DNA of 64,000 nt from Alicyclobacillus sp. SO9 (GCF_016406125.1 NZ_CP066339.1:1736001-1800000), one strand, 5' to 3'. Shown: positions 13,448-22,504, numbered from the stretch's first letter. Made by a program: numbers and translations. Notes: generated from the letters alone by a model not told the origin.

Positions 13448-13615
13448 TTAAATAATGTGAGACTGGGATTCGTAGTGCTGCTGAGTGTTTGAAGGTGAAT
13501 TCTCTTCACGGTGTTCTGAATTGGCAGGAGTATCTTCGGTTTGAAGCGCTTGTCTGGAAAAGAACCCAATTAATGCGGCAAGAGCAATAATCGTCACAAT
13601 AAATCCAATGGCCAC
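13448..13615 (-). CDS. Small single-pass membrane protein
   Basis: 55 residues from GTG 13615 with GGGGGAT seven bases upstream. The N-terminus is a clear membrane helix (AIGFIVTIIALAALIGFF) followed by a polar tail rich in Glu, Asn, Ser and Gln. It is convergent with ywqB (19 bp apart). Not recognised. It could be a small sporulation or envelope peptide. The reading frame, ribosome site and hydrophobic segment together support it being real. Confidence 0.55.
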   Translation of the reverse strand: MAIGFIVTIIALAALIGFFSRQALQTEDTPANSEHREENSPSNTQQHYESQSHII

Positions 13616-13818
13616 GTTTAAATCCCCCGTTCTCTTATCATTCTTTCCGATAGTCGAAGCTGCTGCTTGTTTAATTTTCTTAAGCTCTGGCTAAGTGTTT
13701 TCAATATATTAGACGCAGTTTGTCTACAAAAGGTTTCAATGAATTTTTGATTTGTAAAAAATTCATTTGTTGATCCAAGTTTATTGGATTCTTCCATATT
13801 TTTATTACACTTTTATGC

Positions 13819-13878
13819 GAACATACGTTTGTATCCGGCTTATCAGGGGAGTATAATCACTAACACGAACATATGTTC
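13819..13878 (+). promoter_or_regulatory. SOS-type promoter with two LexA-like boxes
   Basis: A sigma-A promoter, TTGTAT (13829-13834), 17 bp, TATAAT (13852-13857), is bracketed by a near-consensus box GAACATACGTTT (13819-13830) touching the -35 and a perfect GAACATATGTTC (13867-13878) just after the expected start. Both fit the Bacillus LexA/DinR consensus GAAC-N4-GTTC. The operator pair sits directly before the ImuB-like gene. Confidence 0.85.
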
Positions 13879-13895
13879 TTATTGAGGTGGTAAGT

Positions 13896-15113
13896 GTGAA
13901 AGTTACATTGTTTGGTGAAGCACAAGGAGTCATGGCGTCATGTGCATCTGAACTGTGGGGTGCAGTGCAAAACGGTGTCATTCGTGATGCTTCTGTTTTA
14001 GCCAGAGAACAAGGTATCTGTGCGGGCATGAGTGAAAAATCTGCAAAGGCTTTGCTGCCTTCTATTGAACTGTGTTCAGTGTCTGCGGAACCTGAACCTG
14101 TGATGAAACGTGTTTGGAAAGTCATCAACAATTTCACACCCTGGCTCGAATTTGTAGAGAACAATGGATTTTATGCAGAGCTTCCAAAATACCTAGGTAC
14201 ATCTGAAGAGGTTCGTAAAATTTTGTCGGCTGTAGACAGCGAAATTTCTTTTGCCGGGCGAGTTCGGGTCGGAATGGCAGAAAACAAGCAGTTGGCACGT
14301 GCACTCGTGGAATGGAGCAGATACGGTTCCATTCCGGGTGCGGGGTTTTTTACTGTGAATAGACAGCAATTAATTGTCTCTCCATCCATTTTGCATGAGT
14401 TTAAAGGAGACAGTTCTACAAGCTGGATACGAAGTCTGCCAATCGCAGCAATGTGGATGATTGCAAAGCGTTATCAGCAGGAATTAATGAATTTGGGAAT
14501 TACAACATTGGGACAACTGCAGGACGTCCCTGAAGAAAATCTGCGTCTGCGGTTCGGTAACGAATACTGGTTTTGGAAGAATTATTTTGACACAGGGACT
14601 CAGGTATTGCATCTGAATCAGAAGAGGCCTTTGCTGTATCGGAAAGCAGAGGTTGAGCCTGAGGCAGAAACTATCGATATCTCTTTGTTTCTTGGTTTGG
14701 CAGAAGCACTTGTACAACGGCTGTCTGAAGACCTCATGAGTCAAGGTCTAGGGGTCAAGCAAATTAAATTGTGCTGGGAAACTGATGAGCAAAAAGATTG
14801 TCTAACTCGCCATTTTAATCGACTTTTGTACACCAAATATGCTATCTGGTCACATCTCGTACCTCATTTAACAGATGTTTCAGGGACAGCTATTGAAGAT
14901 ATGGAGCTGTATGGTGAAGAGTACGCCCTGCTTCAGGGAACTCAGGCTGCGTTTCGAGTATATGAGCGTCAAATTCTTCCTGTTCAATACAATGAAGCGG
15001 AGAAACTGGATGAACTGATGTCGCGAGTGAACAAAAAGTACCCTTATAAATTAAAGCGGGGGCTGATAAGCGGTTTTCGTGAACTGCGGTTAGAGGCGAT
15101 GGGTGAACTGTGA
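13896..15113 (+). CDS. imuB: ImuB-like inactive Y-family polymerase
   Basis: 405 residues from GTG 13896 (AGGTGG five bases upstream; an upstream GTG at 13887 overlaps that site). The fold follows Y-family polymerases, including the helix-hairpin-helix region LGITTLGQLQDVPEENLRLRFG (about 205). The catalytic D-x-D-x-F-F near the N-terminus is replaced by LFGEAQGVMASC, and the S-x-D-E site by LEFVENNGFYAEL, so it should not polymerise DNA. This is the hallmark of ImuB, the scaffold that brings DnaE2 to lesions. GTGA overlap with the next gene, dnaE2 after it and LexA boxes before it fit a mutagenic translesion operon. No imuA-like gene is present. Confidence 0.85.
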   Translation: MKVTLFGEAQGVMASCASELWGAVQNGVIRDASVLAREQGICAGMSEKSAKALLPSIELCSVSAEPEPVMKRVWKVINNFTPWLEFVENNGFYAELPKYLGTSEEVRKILSAVDSEISFAGRVRVGMAENKQLARALVEWSRYGSIPGAGFFTVNRQQLIVSPSILHEFKGDSSTSWIRSLPIAAMWMIAKRYQQELMNLGITTLGQLQDVPEENLRLRFGNEYWFWKNYFDTGTQVLHLNQKRPLLYRKAEVEPEAETIDISLFLGLAEALVQRLSEDLMSQGLGVKQIKLCWETDEQKDCLTRHFNRLLYTKYAIWSHLVPHLTDVSGTAIEDMELYGEEYALLQGTQAAFRVYERQILPVQYNEAEKLDELMSRVNKKYPYKLKRGLISGFRELRLEAMGEL

Positions 15114-15352
15114 CCCGGTTGGTAAGACGCAGTATTGTTGTGGAAAACTGGCATAACAACCTGCCGTTTTCTTTTTGGGACGGAGATGTGCTTCACCAAG
15201 TGGATACTTATATCGATTCGTGGCAGGAAATGGGGAATTGGTGGGACGGTGAAAGAAATCGAAAAATGCTTCGTGTTTATACAAACCGGCATCAGGTTTT
15301 TGATTTGGAAGGCAGTGAGAACAATTGGGGGATATATAAGATTTGGGATTGA
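15110..15352 (+). CDS. DUF6504-like small protein of the DnaE2 cassette
   Basis: 80 residues from GTG 15110, overlapping the imuB stop by four bases. Rich in Trp (six), with the pattern VDTYIDSWQEMGNWWDGER and a C-terminal WGIYKIWD. This resembles DUF6504 proteins that sit between imuB and dnaE2 in many bacteria (…W…WW…G…R, then YRV…F.L…W.L…). The role is unknown. The tight packing suggests a stoichiometric accessory factor of the mutasome. The family link is by pattern only. Confidence 0.7.
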   Translation: MTRLVRRSIVVENWHNNLPFSFWDGDVLHQVDTYIDSWQEMGNWWDGERNRKMLRVYTNRHQVFDLEGSENNWGIYKIWD

Positions 15353-15358
15353 TGCGAT

Positions 15359-18300
15359 GTGAAAGAGAGAGAGTTTGTCCATCTTCACTGTCATTCGCCT
15401 TACTCTTTTCTAGACGGAGCTTCTCCTATTGAATCCTTAACAGCAAAGGCTGCTATGTGGGGAATGTCTGCGTTGGCGTTGACGGATAGCAATACAATAG
15501 CCGGACTTCCAGAATTTCATAAATGGGCTGCTTCGTACGGAATTAAACCGATTTCCGGATCTGAAGTGACGCTGACAGACGGGACACATCTGACGCTCCT
15601 TGCAGAAAACAAGACTGGGTATACGCACCTCTGTCAATTGTTGACTTTGGCGCATGAAGGAGAAGACGGCCGGTTGGACCCAAAACTGTCGGAGAGAGAT
15701 TTATTTGCAAACAGTGAAGGCCTGATTGTGCTGTCCGGCTGCAGAAAAGGACGGATTGCACAGCATTTGTTGAATTATCAACCGGATGCAGCGTTAGCCG
15801 TTGCTAAAAAGTATCAGGCTGTTTTTCCGGGATCCTATTTTTTAGAGTTACAGGGAGATGCATATCCGAGGACAAACTGGTTGAACAGCCAACTTGCCGA
15901 GCTCAGCAGACATACACACATTCCGATGGCAGGGACCAGCAATGTTCACCATGTGAACCCGGCTGATTCTCCGGTATACGATGCATTGAAGTGTATTTCT
16001 TGTGATACGGACGTATATACACCGCATCCTAATCGTCCGTTAAATACTACCCGATATTTGCATTCAAAGGAAGAAGCCTACAACCGGTTTGCTGAATATC
16101 CAGAGGCTGTTTCAAGTACACAGGCTATAGCACAGCGGTGTCAGGTGGTGCTGAGCTTAGGAGCCAGTTTGTTCCCTAAGTATAAACTTCCTTCTAAAGA
16201 ATTTTCCGCAATGGACTACTTCCGCCGGCTGGTTTATAACGGGGCAAAACAACGTTACGGCAGTTTGACAAATGAGATAAAAGAGCGCTTGGAGTATGAG
16301 TTCAGTATTATTTTACAACTTGGTTATGTAGATTACTTTCTAGTGGTCTGGGATATTGTCCGGTTTGCCAGACAAAACCGTATTCGTTGTGCAGGCCGTG
16401 GTTCAGCGGCAGATTCTGCGGTTGCATACTGCCTCTTTATAACCGATGTAGATGCTGTCGGCAGAAATTTGCTGTTTGAGCGTTTCATGAGTCTGGAACG
16501 GGCTGAACGGCCGGATATCGACATTGATTTTGACAGCCGCAGGCGGGATGAAGTCATAGACTATGTCTACCGCAAATACGGACGTGATTATGTAGCGAGA
16601 ATCGCAACACTTCAAACATTCCGCGGACGCTCTGCCATCCGGGAGTTCGGCAAGGCCCTAGGTGTACCGCAGAGGATTTTGGACGTGGTGGCAAAACGGG
16701 TTCCTGCTATGGCGCATGCTGACGACTTGGCCGAAATGTTTGACCGAATTCCGGAAATGCAGGAGTTGAAACAGTATCAAAAGCAATTGTCGTGGATTTG
16801 GAAACTGGCTGAGAAAGCAGCCGGTTTTCCAAGACATTTTGGCATGCATGTAGGTGGGGTTGTCATCAGTTCCCGTCCCCTGTATGAGGTGACATCGCTG
16901 CAACCGTCCGCAAAAGGGGAATGGATGACCCCTTTTGACAAACACGCGGTTGAAGATGTTGGACTGGTGAAACTGGATTTATTGTCTTTGCGCACCATGT
17001 CGGCCATTGAAGACACCATTGTTCAAAGTGAACGCCAAGGCAGGGCAGTGGACTACGATAGCATCCCGCTTGACGACAAAGCTACTTTTGCCATGATTGG
17101 GCGCAGCGACACCGTTGGCGTTTTTCAGTTGGAGAGTCCTGCGCAGAGAGCGCTGCAGGCAAGGCTTGAGTCAAGTGGACTGGAGGATTTGGTAGCTAGT
17201 GTTGCGTTGATTCGGCCGGGTCCCATTCAAGGAAATATGGTCGATCCCTTTATTCGTCGCCGCCGCGGCCTCGAACCGATTTCTTACTTGCATCCCAAAC
17301 TGGAGCCCATCCTTGCAAAAACCTATGGCGTTGTTTTATTTCAGGAGCAAGTCATAGAAATCGCTACGGTCATTGCTCAGTTTTCACCCGGAGAAGCGGA
17401 TGAACTGCGCAGAGTGATGAGTAAGGCTCGGACACGTGCAGAGATGGATCGCATTGGAGATAGATTCTTGAAAAAAGCTAGACAGGCAGGTGTTGACGAA
17501 GCAGCAGCAGATACCATTTTCTCGTATATTAAAGGTTATGCCAGCTATGGTTTTTGTGAAGCACATGCCGCTGCTTTTGCAGCGACTTCCTATAAAACTG
17601 CCTATCTGTCCAGGCATTACCCGGCTGAATTTTTTGCCTCTATTTTAAACCAGCAGCCAATGGGCTATTATCCTGTTCATGTTGTTTGTGCAGCTGCCAG
17701 ACAACGGGGCATTGCTGTTATTGGCCCAGATATCAACCGCAGTGAATGGGAATGTACGGTGAAAAAGAATCAAATTCAGTTAGGCTTTTGTCTTATCAAA
17801 GGCATACGTCAATCACTGGTACAAAAAATTGTTTCTGAACGACAACAACATGGAGGCTTTGAGTCGGCGCCGGACTGTATTTCGCGCGTTCATGACCTAG
17901 ACAGACTATCTGCAGAAAAATTGATTCGAGTCGGTAGTTTTGACGGCGTTTCAAATGTTCCCCGGCAAAGCCAACTGTGGGAACTACCACACTGGTTTGC
18001 GCGCAGAATGAACCATTTGCCTCTTCTAAGGCATGAAAGTGTTCAACAAAAACCTTTGGAAATTACTTCGAAAGCCATCATTCGGAATGACAGACAGAAG
18101 TACAGAAACACTTTTGATGATGCGGCAAAAGAGAGACAACTGCTTGCAGGACAGTTGTCTGATGAATACAATCTAGTAGGTGTCGGTGTGTCAGGTCACT
18201 GGCTGGATTTGTTCAGACCGCACCTGAAAACGGAAGGATATGCTGAAGCGAAAGATGTCATTCACTGTCCTGACAACGCACAAATAAAGTTAGCGGGTAT

Positions 18301-18541
18301 TGTTGTACGGCCGCATCGACCGCCCACGCGCAGCGGCAGAACAACAGTGTTTTTTACGCTGGAAGACGAAACAGGCTTTGCCGATGCAACTATGTTTGAA
18401 AATGTTTATCAAGCTACGGGATCCATTATATTTACACCCTATGGGAGATTGATTGGCATGGAGGGAACTGTACAGTACCGGGAGAGTCAACGTCCTCAAC
18501 TGATTGTGTCGCGAGTCTGGGCATTAACATCAGATAAATAA
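15359..18541 (+). CDS. dnaE2: DnaE2-type error-prone DNA polymerase III alpha
   Basis: 1060 residues from GTG 15359. An N-terminal PHP domain (HLHCHSPYSFLDG, about 8-20) is followed by the C-family palm with PDIDIDFD (about 385), fingers and an OB domain near 975-1055 (IKLAGIVVRPHRPPTRSGRT). The segment FRGRSAIREFGKALG after the catalytic aspartates is closer to DnaE2 than to replicative DnaE, and the length is that of DnaE2. It lies 6 bp behind the DUF6504-like gene in the LexA-boxed operon. The ribosome site is poor, so coupling to upstream translation is likely. Predicted to synthesise across lesions with ImuB. It could still be called plain DnaE by an annotator ignoring context. Confidence 0.88.
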   Translation: MKEREFVHLHCHSPYSFLDGASPIESLTAKAAMWGMSALALTDSNTIAGLPEFHKWAASYGIKPISGSEVTLTDGTHLTLLAENKTGYTHLCQLLTLAHEGEDGRLDPKLSERDLFANSEGLIVLSGCRKGRIAQHLLNYQPDAALAVAKKYQAVFPGSYFLELQGDAYPRTNWLNSQLAELSRHTHIPMAGTSNVHHVNPADSPVYDALKCISCDTDVYTPHPNRPLNTTRYLHSKEEAYNRFAEYPEAVSSTQAIAQRCQVVLSLGASLFPKYKLPSKEFSAMDYFRRLVYNGAKQRYGSLTNEIKERLEYEFSIILQLGYVDYFLVVWDIVRFARQNRIRCAGRGSAADSAVAYCLFITDVDAVGRNLLFERFMSLERAERPDIDIDFDSRRRDEVIDYVYRKYGRDYVARIATLQTFRGRSAIREFGKALGVPQRILDVVAKRVPAMAHADDLAEMFDRIPEMQELKQYQKQLSWIWKLAEKAAGFPRHFGMHVGGVVISSRPLYEVTSLQPSAKGEWMTPFDKHAVEDVGLVKLDLLSLRTMSAIEDTIVQSERQGRAVDYDSIPLDDKATFAMIGRSDTVGVFQLESPAQRALQARLESSGLEDLVASVALIRPGPIQGNMVDPFIRRRRGLEPISYLHPKLEPILAKTYGVVLFQEQVIEIATVIAQFSPGEADELRRVMSKARTRAEMDRIGDRFLKKARQAGVDEAAADTIFSYIKGYASYGFCEAHAAAFAATSYKTAYLSRHYPAEFFASILNQQPMGYYPVHVVCAAARQRGIAVIGPDINRSEWECTVKKNQIQLGFCLIKGIRQSLVQKIVSERQQHGGFESAPDCISRVHDLDRLSAEKLIRVGSFDGVSNVPRQSQLWELPHWFARRMNHLPLLRHESVQQKPLEITSKAIIRNDRQKYRNTFDDAAKERQLLAGQLSDEYNLVGVGVSGHWLDLFRPHLKTEGYAEAKDVIHCPDNAQIKLAGIVVRPHRPPTRSGRTTVFFTLEDETGFADATMFENVYQATGSIIFTPYGRLIGMEGTVQYRESQRPQLIVSRVWALTSDK

Positions 18542-18668
18542 AAATTATTTTTGTGAAATTATTCATATTTTGTAACAATTATCTTGGTGTGAACAGGTGA
18601 TGATAGATTGCAAAGCGAAACACAATGCATAAATGTTACATCGCTTCGGGAATGAGGTGCCTTCGCAC

Positions 18669-19724
18669 ATGAGAAAAAAGAGTCTGACAGCCATGAGTAT
18701 TGCACTCCTTGCCTCTTTCTCCCTGGTTGGCTGTACATCTGTGCAAAAAGTACATAAAGTGCAAGCTGTGCCTGCTCCTGCATACAGTCGGGGCATGACG
18801 CTGGAATGGGAAAAGGACATTAAAAAGCAAGCTCTCACTATGATTCAAGGCAGTCAACATTACGTTTACCTGGATATTTACGAGCTGTCCGACGCTGATA
18901 TTCTACAGGCACTGATTAATGCTCATCAACGCGGGGTGGATGTTCGCGTTGTGGTGGATGCGACAGAACAGCATTCACAAAAGACGGCTGTTCCTGCATT
19001 AAAGCATGCAGGAATTCCAGTGGAATCACTTCATATCCATGAAGGAATTTCTCATATTAAAATGCTGATTACAGACGGCGCTGCAAGGGGCGTGTTAATC
19101 GGCGGTATGAATTTCGGTCAGCACAGTTGGTCGAATAATGATGCCTCTGTCTACATTTCTCATCCCAATCCTTCTTATTTGGCGGTTTTTCGCTGGGATT
19201 GGAAGCGAGCTGGAGGGCAACCGGCTGCAGCTCCCTCTACTCAAATGCCGCTGCTGATTGACCGACAGATTGGTCCTCATGTGGTACAAGCCATCGCGCA
19301 TGCAGAGAAGTCGGTGGAATTGGAAGGATTCGATATCTCTGACTGGAACGTCATCAGTGCATTGAAAATGGATGTGAAGCGGGGATTGAGGGTAGAAGTC
19401 CTGTTGGACCCGAACCAATCGTTAAATCGCAGAGCCTCAGATGAACTACGTGACGCAGGCGTTACGGTTCGTTTCTATCGCCCCTATCATTACGAATGGA
19501 TGCATGCAAAAATCGTAGATATTGACAAAGGTCGGATTTTTATCATAGGCAGTGCAAATTTTAGTCATCAAGCCTACACTTATAATCACGAGGGTGATTT
19601 AGAATTGTACAATGTGCCTGCTTTTAATCAGGCTCTTGTCAAAAACATGTCGATTCAATTGGCAAGGGGTACTGACTATCCCAAAGCTGAGAAGTACAAG
19701 CAAAGTAGGAGCGATGACCACTGA
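18669..19724 (+). CDS. Phospholipase D-like lipoprotein
   Basis: 351 residues from ATG 18669 with GAGGTG 9 nt upstream. A signal peptide ends in a lipobox LVGC (MRKKSLTAMSIALLASFSLVGC), so it is predicted to be lipid-anchored outside the membrane. Two HKD half-sites are present: HIKMLITD then GGMN (about 127), and HAKIVDID then GSANFS (about 278), each with H-x-K-x4-D. Both are needed in one active site of the PLD superfamily, which includes phospholipases, cardiolipin synthases and nucleases. The substrate is not determined. A PAP2 phosphatase gene follows 17 bp later, hinting at phospholipid turnover. Confidence 0.88.
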   Translation: MRKKSLTAMSIALLASFSLVGCTSVQKVHKVQAVPAPAYSRGMTLEWEKDIKKQALTMIQGSQHYVYLDIYELSDADILQALINAHQRGVDVRVVVDATEQHSQKTAVPALKHAGIPVESLHIHEGISHIKMLITDGAARGVLIGGMNFGQHSWSNNDASVYISHPNPSYLAVFRWDWKRAGGQPAAAPSTQMPLLIDRQIGPHVVQAIAHAEKSVELEGFDISDWNVISALKMDVKRGLRVEVLLDPNQSLNRRASDELRDAGVTVRFYRPYHYEWMHAKIVDIDKGRIFIIGSANFSHQAYTYNHEGDLELYNVPAFNQALVKNMSIQLARGTDYPKAEKYKQSRSDDH

Positions 19725-19741
19725 ATCTTTCACTTGCATCC

Positions 19742-20269
19742 TTGGCGGAGCAGATGGACAAAACCGCTGTGTTACATTGTCAGAAAGCCTGGGAGAGGTT
19801 TGAGTTTTTTGACCAATTAATGATAGCAGTCGGTAAGTGGACACCAATAGTGATGTTACTGTTGATTGTCACATCAACTATAAATTTAGAAATGCCTGCG
19901 TCCTTGCACCGGCTTGTGCTTGCTCATGCGACTATCGCCGTCGTGGCTGCCATCGTGGCTCGTCTTGTCAATGAACCCGTTTCCCGCCGGTTTAATCGCT
20001 TGCGGCCATTCGAGCTGTACGGATTCAGACCGCTTCTCTGTCATGACGGCGGCGCTTCTTTTCCGAGCAATCATGCGACAGGCGCTTTTGCTCTTTCCAT
20101 CAGTATGTTCGCGGTTCCGAGCTATGGACCTGTCTTGCTTGTGCTGGCCTTTTTGCTTGCGATTTCACGAGTTTACACAGGCCTTCACCACGTTACTGAT
20201 GTTTTGGCAGGTGCTCTGCACGGACTACTCTTTGCAGTCTTTTTTTTGACACTGTACTCAGTTTTTTAG
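19742..20269 (+). CDS. PAP2 family membrane phosphatase (undecaprenyl-PP phosphatase type)
   Basis: About 175 residues. All three PAP2 motifs are present: RRFNRLRPFE, PSNHATGAFA and SRVYTGLHHVTD. Several membrane helices surround them. This is the BcrC/PAP2 type that recycles undecaprenyl diphosphate or dephosphorylates phosphatidates at the outer membrane face. The start is uncertain: TTG 19742 or ATG 19754 (GGAG only three bases before the latter). It follows the PLD gene closely. Confidence 0.85.
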   Translation: MAEQMDKTAVLHCQKAWERFEFFDQLMIAVGKWTPIVMLLLIVTSTINLEMPASLHRLVLAHATIAVVAAIVARLVNEPVSRRFNRLRPFELYGFRPLLCHDGGASFPSNHATGAFALSISMFAVPSYGPVLLVLAFLLAISRVYTGLHHVTDVLAGALHGLLFAVFFLTLYSVF

Positions 20270-20401
20270 TTGCATTTTTCCGTCAAGGTTTTGACACTGC
20301 TGCTACAGAGGTGTAATTTGACGTCAATAAGCAGTAAAGATTTCTGCGGAGCAGCCTTTTTTGAATAGAAATTTCACGGGAATGATGTGAGGAGGATGTT
20401 A

Positions 20402-20824
20402 ATGAAGATTACAGCGAACTGGAAGGGAAAACGTCATTTTGAGGCGTCCGGTCCGTCTGGATATAAGGTATCGATGGATGCCAAGCAAGAGGCGGGGGGA
20501 GAAGACAAGGGAAACCGTCCGATGGAATTGGTGCTGATGGGACTCGTTGGATGCACCGGAATTGACATCAGCATGATTTTGGAGCGGATGAGGCAACCCT
20601 TACAAGATTTACAAATTGAAGCTGAGGGCACACGTCAGGATGAACATCCGCAACGATTTACCCAAATTGACTTGTATTACCACATCACGGGGGAAGTTGC
20701 GCCTGAAAAAGCCTGGCGGGCTATTCATCTCAGTGAGGAAAAATACTGCAGTGCTTCTGCTTCTTTAAATGCAACCATTGTTCCGCATTTGATTTTGAAC
20801 GGAGACGAAGTTTCGAGTCATTGA
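20402..20824 (+). CDS. OsmC/Ohr family peroxidase-like protein
   Basis: 140 residues from ATG 20402, with GAGGAGG six bases upstream. The OsmC fold carries two conserved cysteines: C51 in LVGCTGIDI and C116 in KYCSASASL. These form the thiol site that reduces organic hydroperoxides. The PMELVLMGL segment before the first Cys is typical. It belongs to the YhfA-like branch of OsmC rather than Ohr by eye. Convergent with the HIT gene. Confidence 0.9.
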   Translation: MKITANWKGKRHFEASGPSGYKVSMDAKQEAGGEDKGNRPMELVLMGLVGCTGIDISMILERMRQPLQDLQIEAEGTRQDEHPQRFTQIDLYYHITGEVAPEKAWRAIHLSEEKYCSASASLNATIVPHLILNGDEVSSH

Positions 20825-20883
20825 CAAACCGGCTGAGTAACCGCTACAGTACCTGATTTGAGAGGACAGTTGCCGGCTTGGGC

Positions 20884-20911
20884 GGCCTCCGCGGTCATTA
20901 ACCGGGAGGCC
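20884..20911. terminator. Hairpin between convergent osmC-like and HIT genes
   Basis: GGCCTCC and CGGT (20884-20895, one bulged G) pair with ACCG and GGAGGCC (20901-20911), overlapping the HIT stop codon. There is no clear U-run, but the placement between convergent genes suggests shared termination. Confidence 0.5.
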
Positions 20912-21305
20912 ACTGGAGCTGGCGTCCGCCAAGCAAGTGAAAGTGCAGGTGCAAAACGGTTTGCTGGCCGTGGAAGCCCACGTTAGATACAATGCGATAA
21001 CCGTCTTTCTCTACACCCAATTGCACGGCAAGCTTCTGTGCTGCCAGGTGTAATTCTCCCACTAATTCCTTATCTTCAGGCTCTAGTTCCTGAACTGATT
21101 GAATATGCTTTTTAGGGATAAGTAATACATGAACAGGCGCTTGCGGACGAATGTCTTCAAAAGCCAGCAACTCGTCTGTTTCAAGAAGTTTTTTCGACGG
21201 GAGTTCTCCATTTGCGATTTTGCAGAATAAACAGTCTTCCGTAGCAATCACCTCCGTTTGTATGTTGACATTCAGTGCAGGTAGGATACGCTGTCCATAA
21301 TACAT
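20898..21305 (-). CDS. HIT family nucleotide hydrolase
   Basis: Up to 135 residues. The zinc-type N-terminus DCLFCKIANGELPS and the histidine triad HLHFHLLGGR at the C-terminus identify a HinT-type purine nucleoside phosphoramidase. The start is unclear. ATG 21305 has no ribosome site. A strong GGAGGTG lies in frame nearer the conserved DCLFC, but no standard start codon follows it at proper spacing. The true N-terminus may be shorter by about 20 residues. Divergent from dat. Confidence 0.9.
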   Translation of the reverse strand: MYYGQRILPALNVNIQTEVIATEDCLFCKIANGELPSKKLLETDELLAFEDIRPQAPVHVLLIPKKHIQSVQELEPEDKELVGELHLAAQKLAVQLGVEKDGYRIVSNVGFHGQQTVLHLHFHLLGGRQLQWPPG

Positions 21306-21382
21306 GAGTTCTGAATGTGATGCGAATCCCTGAGGTGTTGCGACCAGTACGACAATGCGAGACTTTATGAAAGTAGGGGAGC

Positions 21383-22327
21383 ATGGTGAGTGAAATCTAC
21401 TATGTCAACGGGGAATTTCTATCATCCAAAGAGTCTGTCGTTCCATCTGAAGAACGGGGACATCAATTTGGAGACGGTGTTTACGAAGTAGTCCGTGTGT
21501 ATGGTGGAAGACCGTTTCTGCTCAATTGGCACTTGGAGCGCCTTGACAGAAGTTGCAAAGCTATTGGTGTTGAGAATCCGCTGTCTCACGAAGAATGGAC
21601 TGAGCTGATTTCAGAAGCTGTCCGCCGCAGCGGTGAAGAAGAAGCTCAGGTATATTGGCAAGTCACCAGAGGAATTGCACCGCGGGAGCATTTATTTCCA
21701 CAAGCACAGCCTTCTGTGACAATGACAGTAAAGCCATTGTTGTTGAAGGCGTCTGCTAAGTCGTCTGAGAAATCGCTGTTGTGCATACCTGACGAACGTT
21801 GGGCCAACACATGGATTAAAACAATTAATCTCTTACCGAATGTAATTGCAAAGGAAACTGCTCACCGATTCGGGGCAGTAGAAGCTCTTTTCGTAAAATC
21901 CGGTGACTTTACTGAAGGGTCCAGCAGCAATGCTTGGTTTGTGCGCGGCACAGACATTTATACGGCCCCGGCGAACCGTTATATTCTACCTGGTATCACC
22001 AGGCGTTTTGTACTTCAACTTGCCCAAGAAATCGGATACACAGTATATGAACAAAGTGTTGCTCTAGATGACCTGCACAGCATGGATGAGGTCTTTATGA
22101 CAAGTACAACACTGGAAGTTCAATCAATTCACTCCGTTGTAGCTGATAGAAATAAAATGTCGTTGCTATACAATCTGCCTGACATTCCTGCCCAAACCCT
22201 GCTCTCAACTCCGGAAGACCCTGCTGAAATTTGGAGGAGTTCCAGAAACAACGTAGCTGCACGGCTCCAGGATGCGTTTACGGATGCGGTGAACAAGTTT
22301 CGCAATTATGAGGAGCCTGTCCAGTAG
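21383..22327 (+). CDS. dat: D-amino acid aminotransferase (class IV PLP enzyme)
   Basis: 314 residues. Class IV fold with the PLP lysine at K146 (WIKTINLLPNVIAK), the N-terminal YVNGEFL and ERGHQFGDGVYEVVRVY typical of Bacillus D-alanine aminotransferases, and EGSSSNAWFV near the cofactor phosphate. It makes D-glutamate and D-alanine for peptidoglycan. About 25 residues longer at the C-terminus than the Bacillus enzyme. ATG 21383 is only one base from GGGGAG, and GTG 21386 is the alternative. A hairpin overlaps its stop. Confidence 0.92.
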   Translation: MVSEIYYVNGEFLSSKESVVPSEERGHQFGDGVYEVVRVYGGRPFLLNWHLERLDRSCKAIGVENPLSHEEWTELISEAVRRSGEEEAQVYWQVTRGIAPREHLFPQAQPSVTMTVKPLLLKASAKSSEKSLLCIPDERWANTWIKTINLLPNVIAKETAHRFGAVEALFVKSGDFTEGSSSNAWFVRGTDIYTAPANRYILPGITRRFVLQLAQEIGYTVYEQSVALDDLHSMDEVFMTSTTLEVQSIHSVVADRNKMSLLYNLPDIPAQTLLSTPEDPAEIWRSSRNNVAARLQDAFTDAVNKFRNYEEPVQ

Positions 22328-22352
22328 AATCAGATCTATCTGGTTCTACTGG
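22321..22352 (+). terminator. Long hairpin overlapping the dat stop codon
   Basis: CCAGTAGAA-CAGA (22321-22334) pairs with TCTG-TTCTACTGG (22339-22352) around a four-base loop, with one G-T pair. The dat stop TAG (22325-22327) is inside the left arm. CCTTTC follows, so it is a hairpin terminator with a weak U-tract. Confidence 0.7.
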
Positions 22353-22453
22353 CCTTTCAGTCTGGACTAGTCACACACTACTATAAAATTCTGCATATTT
22401 TCGATGGAGATCTATTCAAACTTTTACTTGTTTGTTATGATGGGATTGAACCT

Positions 22454-22467
22454 ACCGACTGGTCGGT
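22454..22467 (+). promoter_or_regulatory. Perfect palindromic operator before fadN
   Basis: ACCGAC-TG-GTCGGT is a perfect 6-2-6 palindrome 13 bp after a TATGAT box (22436-22441). TetR-type regulators of fatty acid degradation, for example Thermus FadR, bind sites of the ACCG...CGGT form. This position would block the fadN promoter. The -35 is weak. Confidence 0.6.
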
Positions 22468-22504
22468 TAAGTTGACCGACACTACAGAGGGGGATGTAGC
22501 GACT

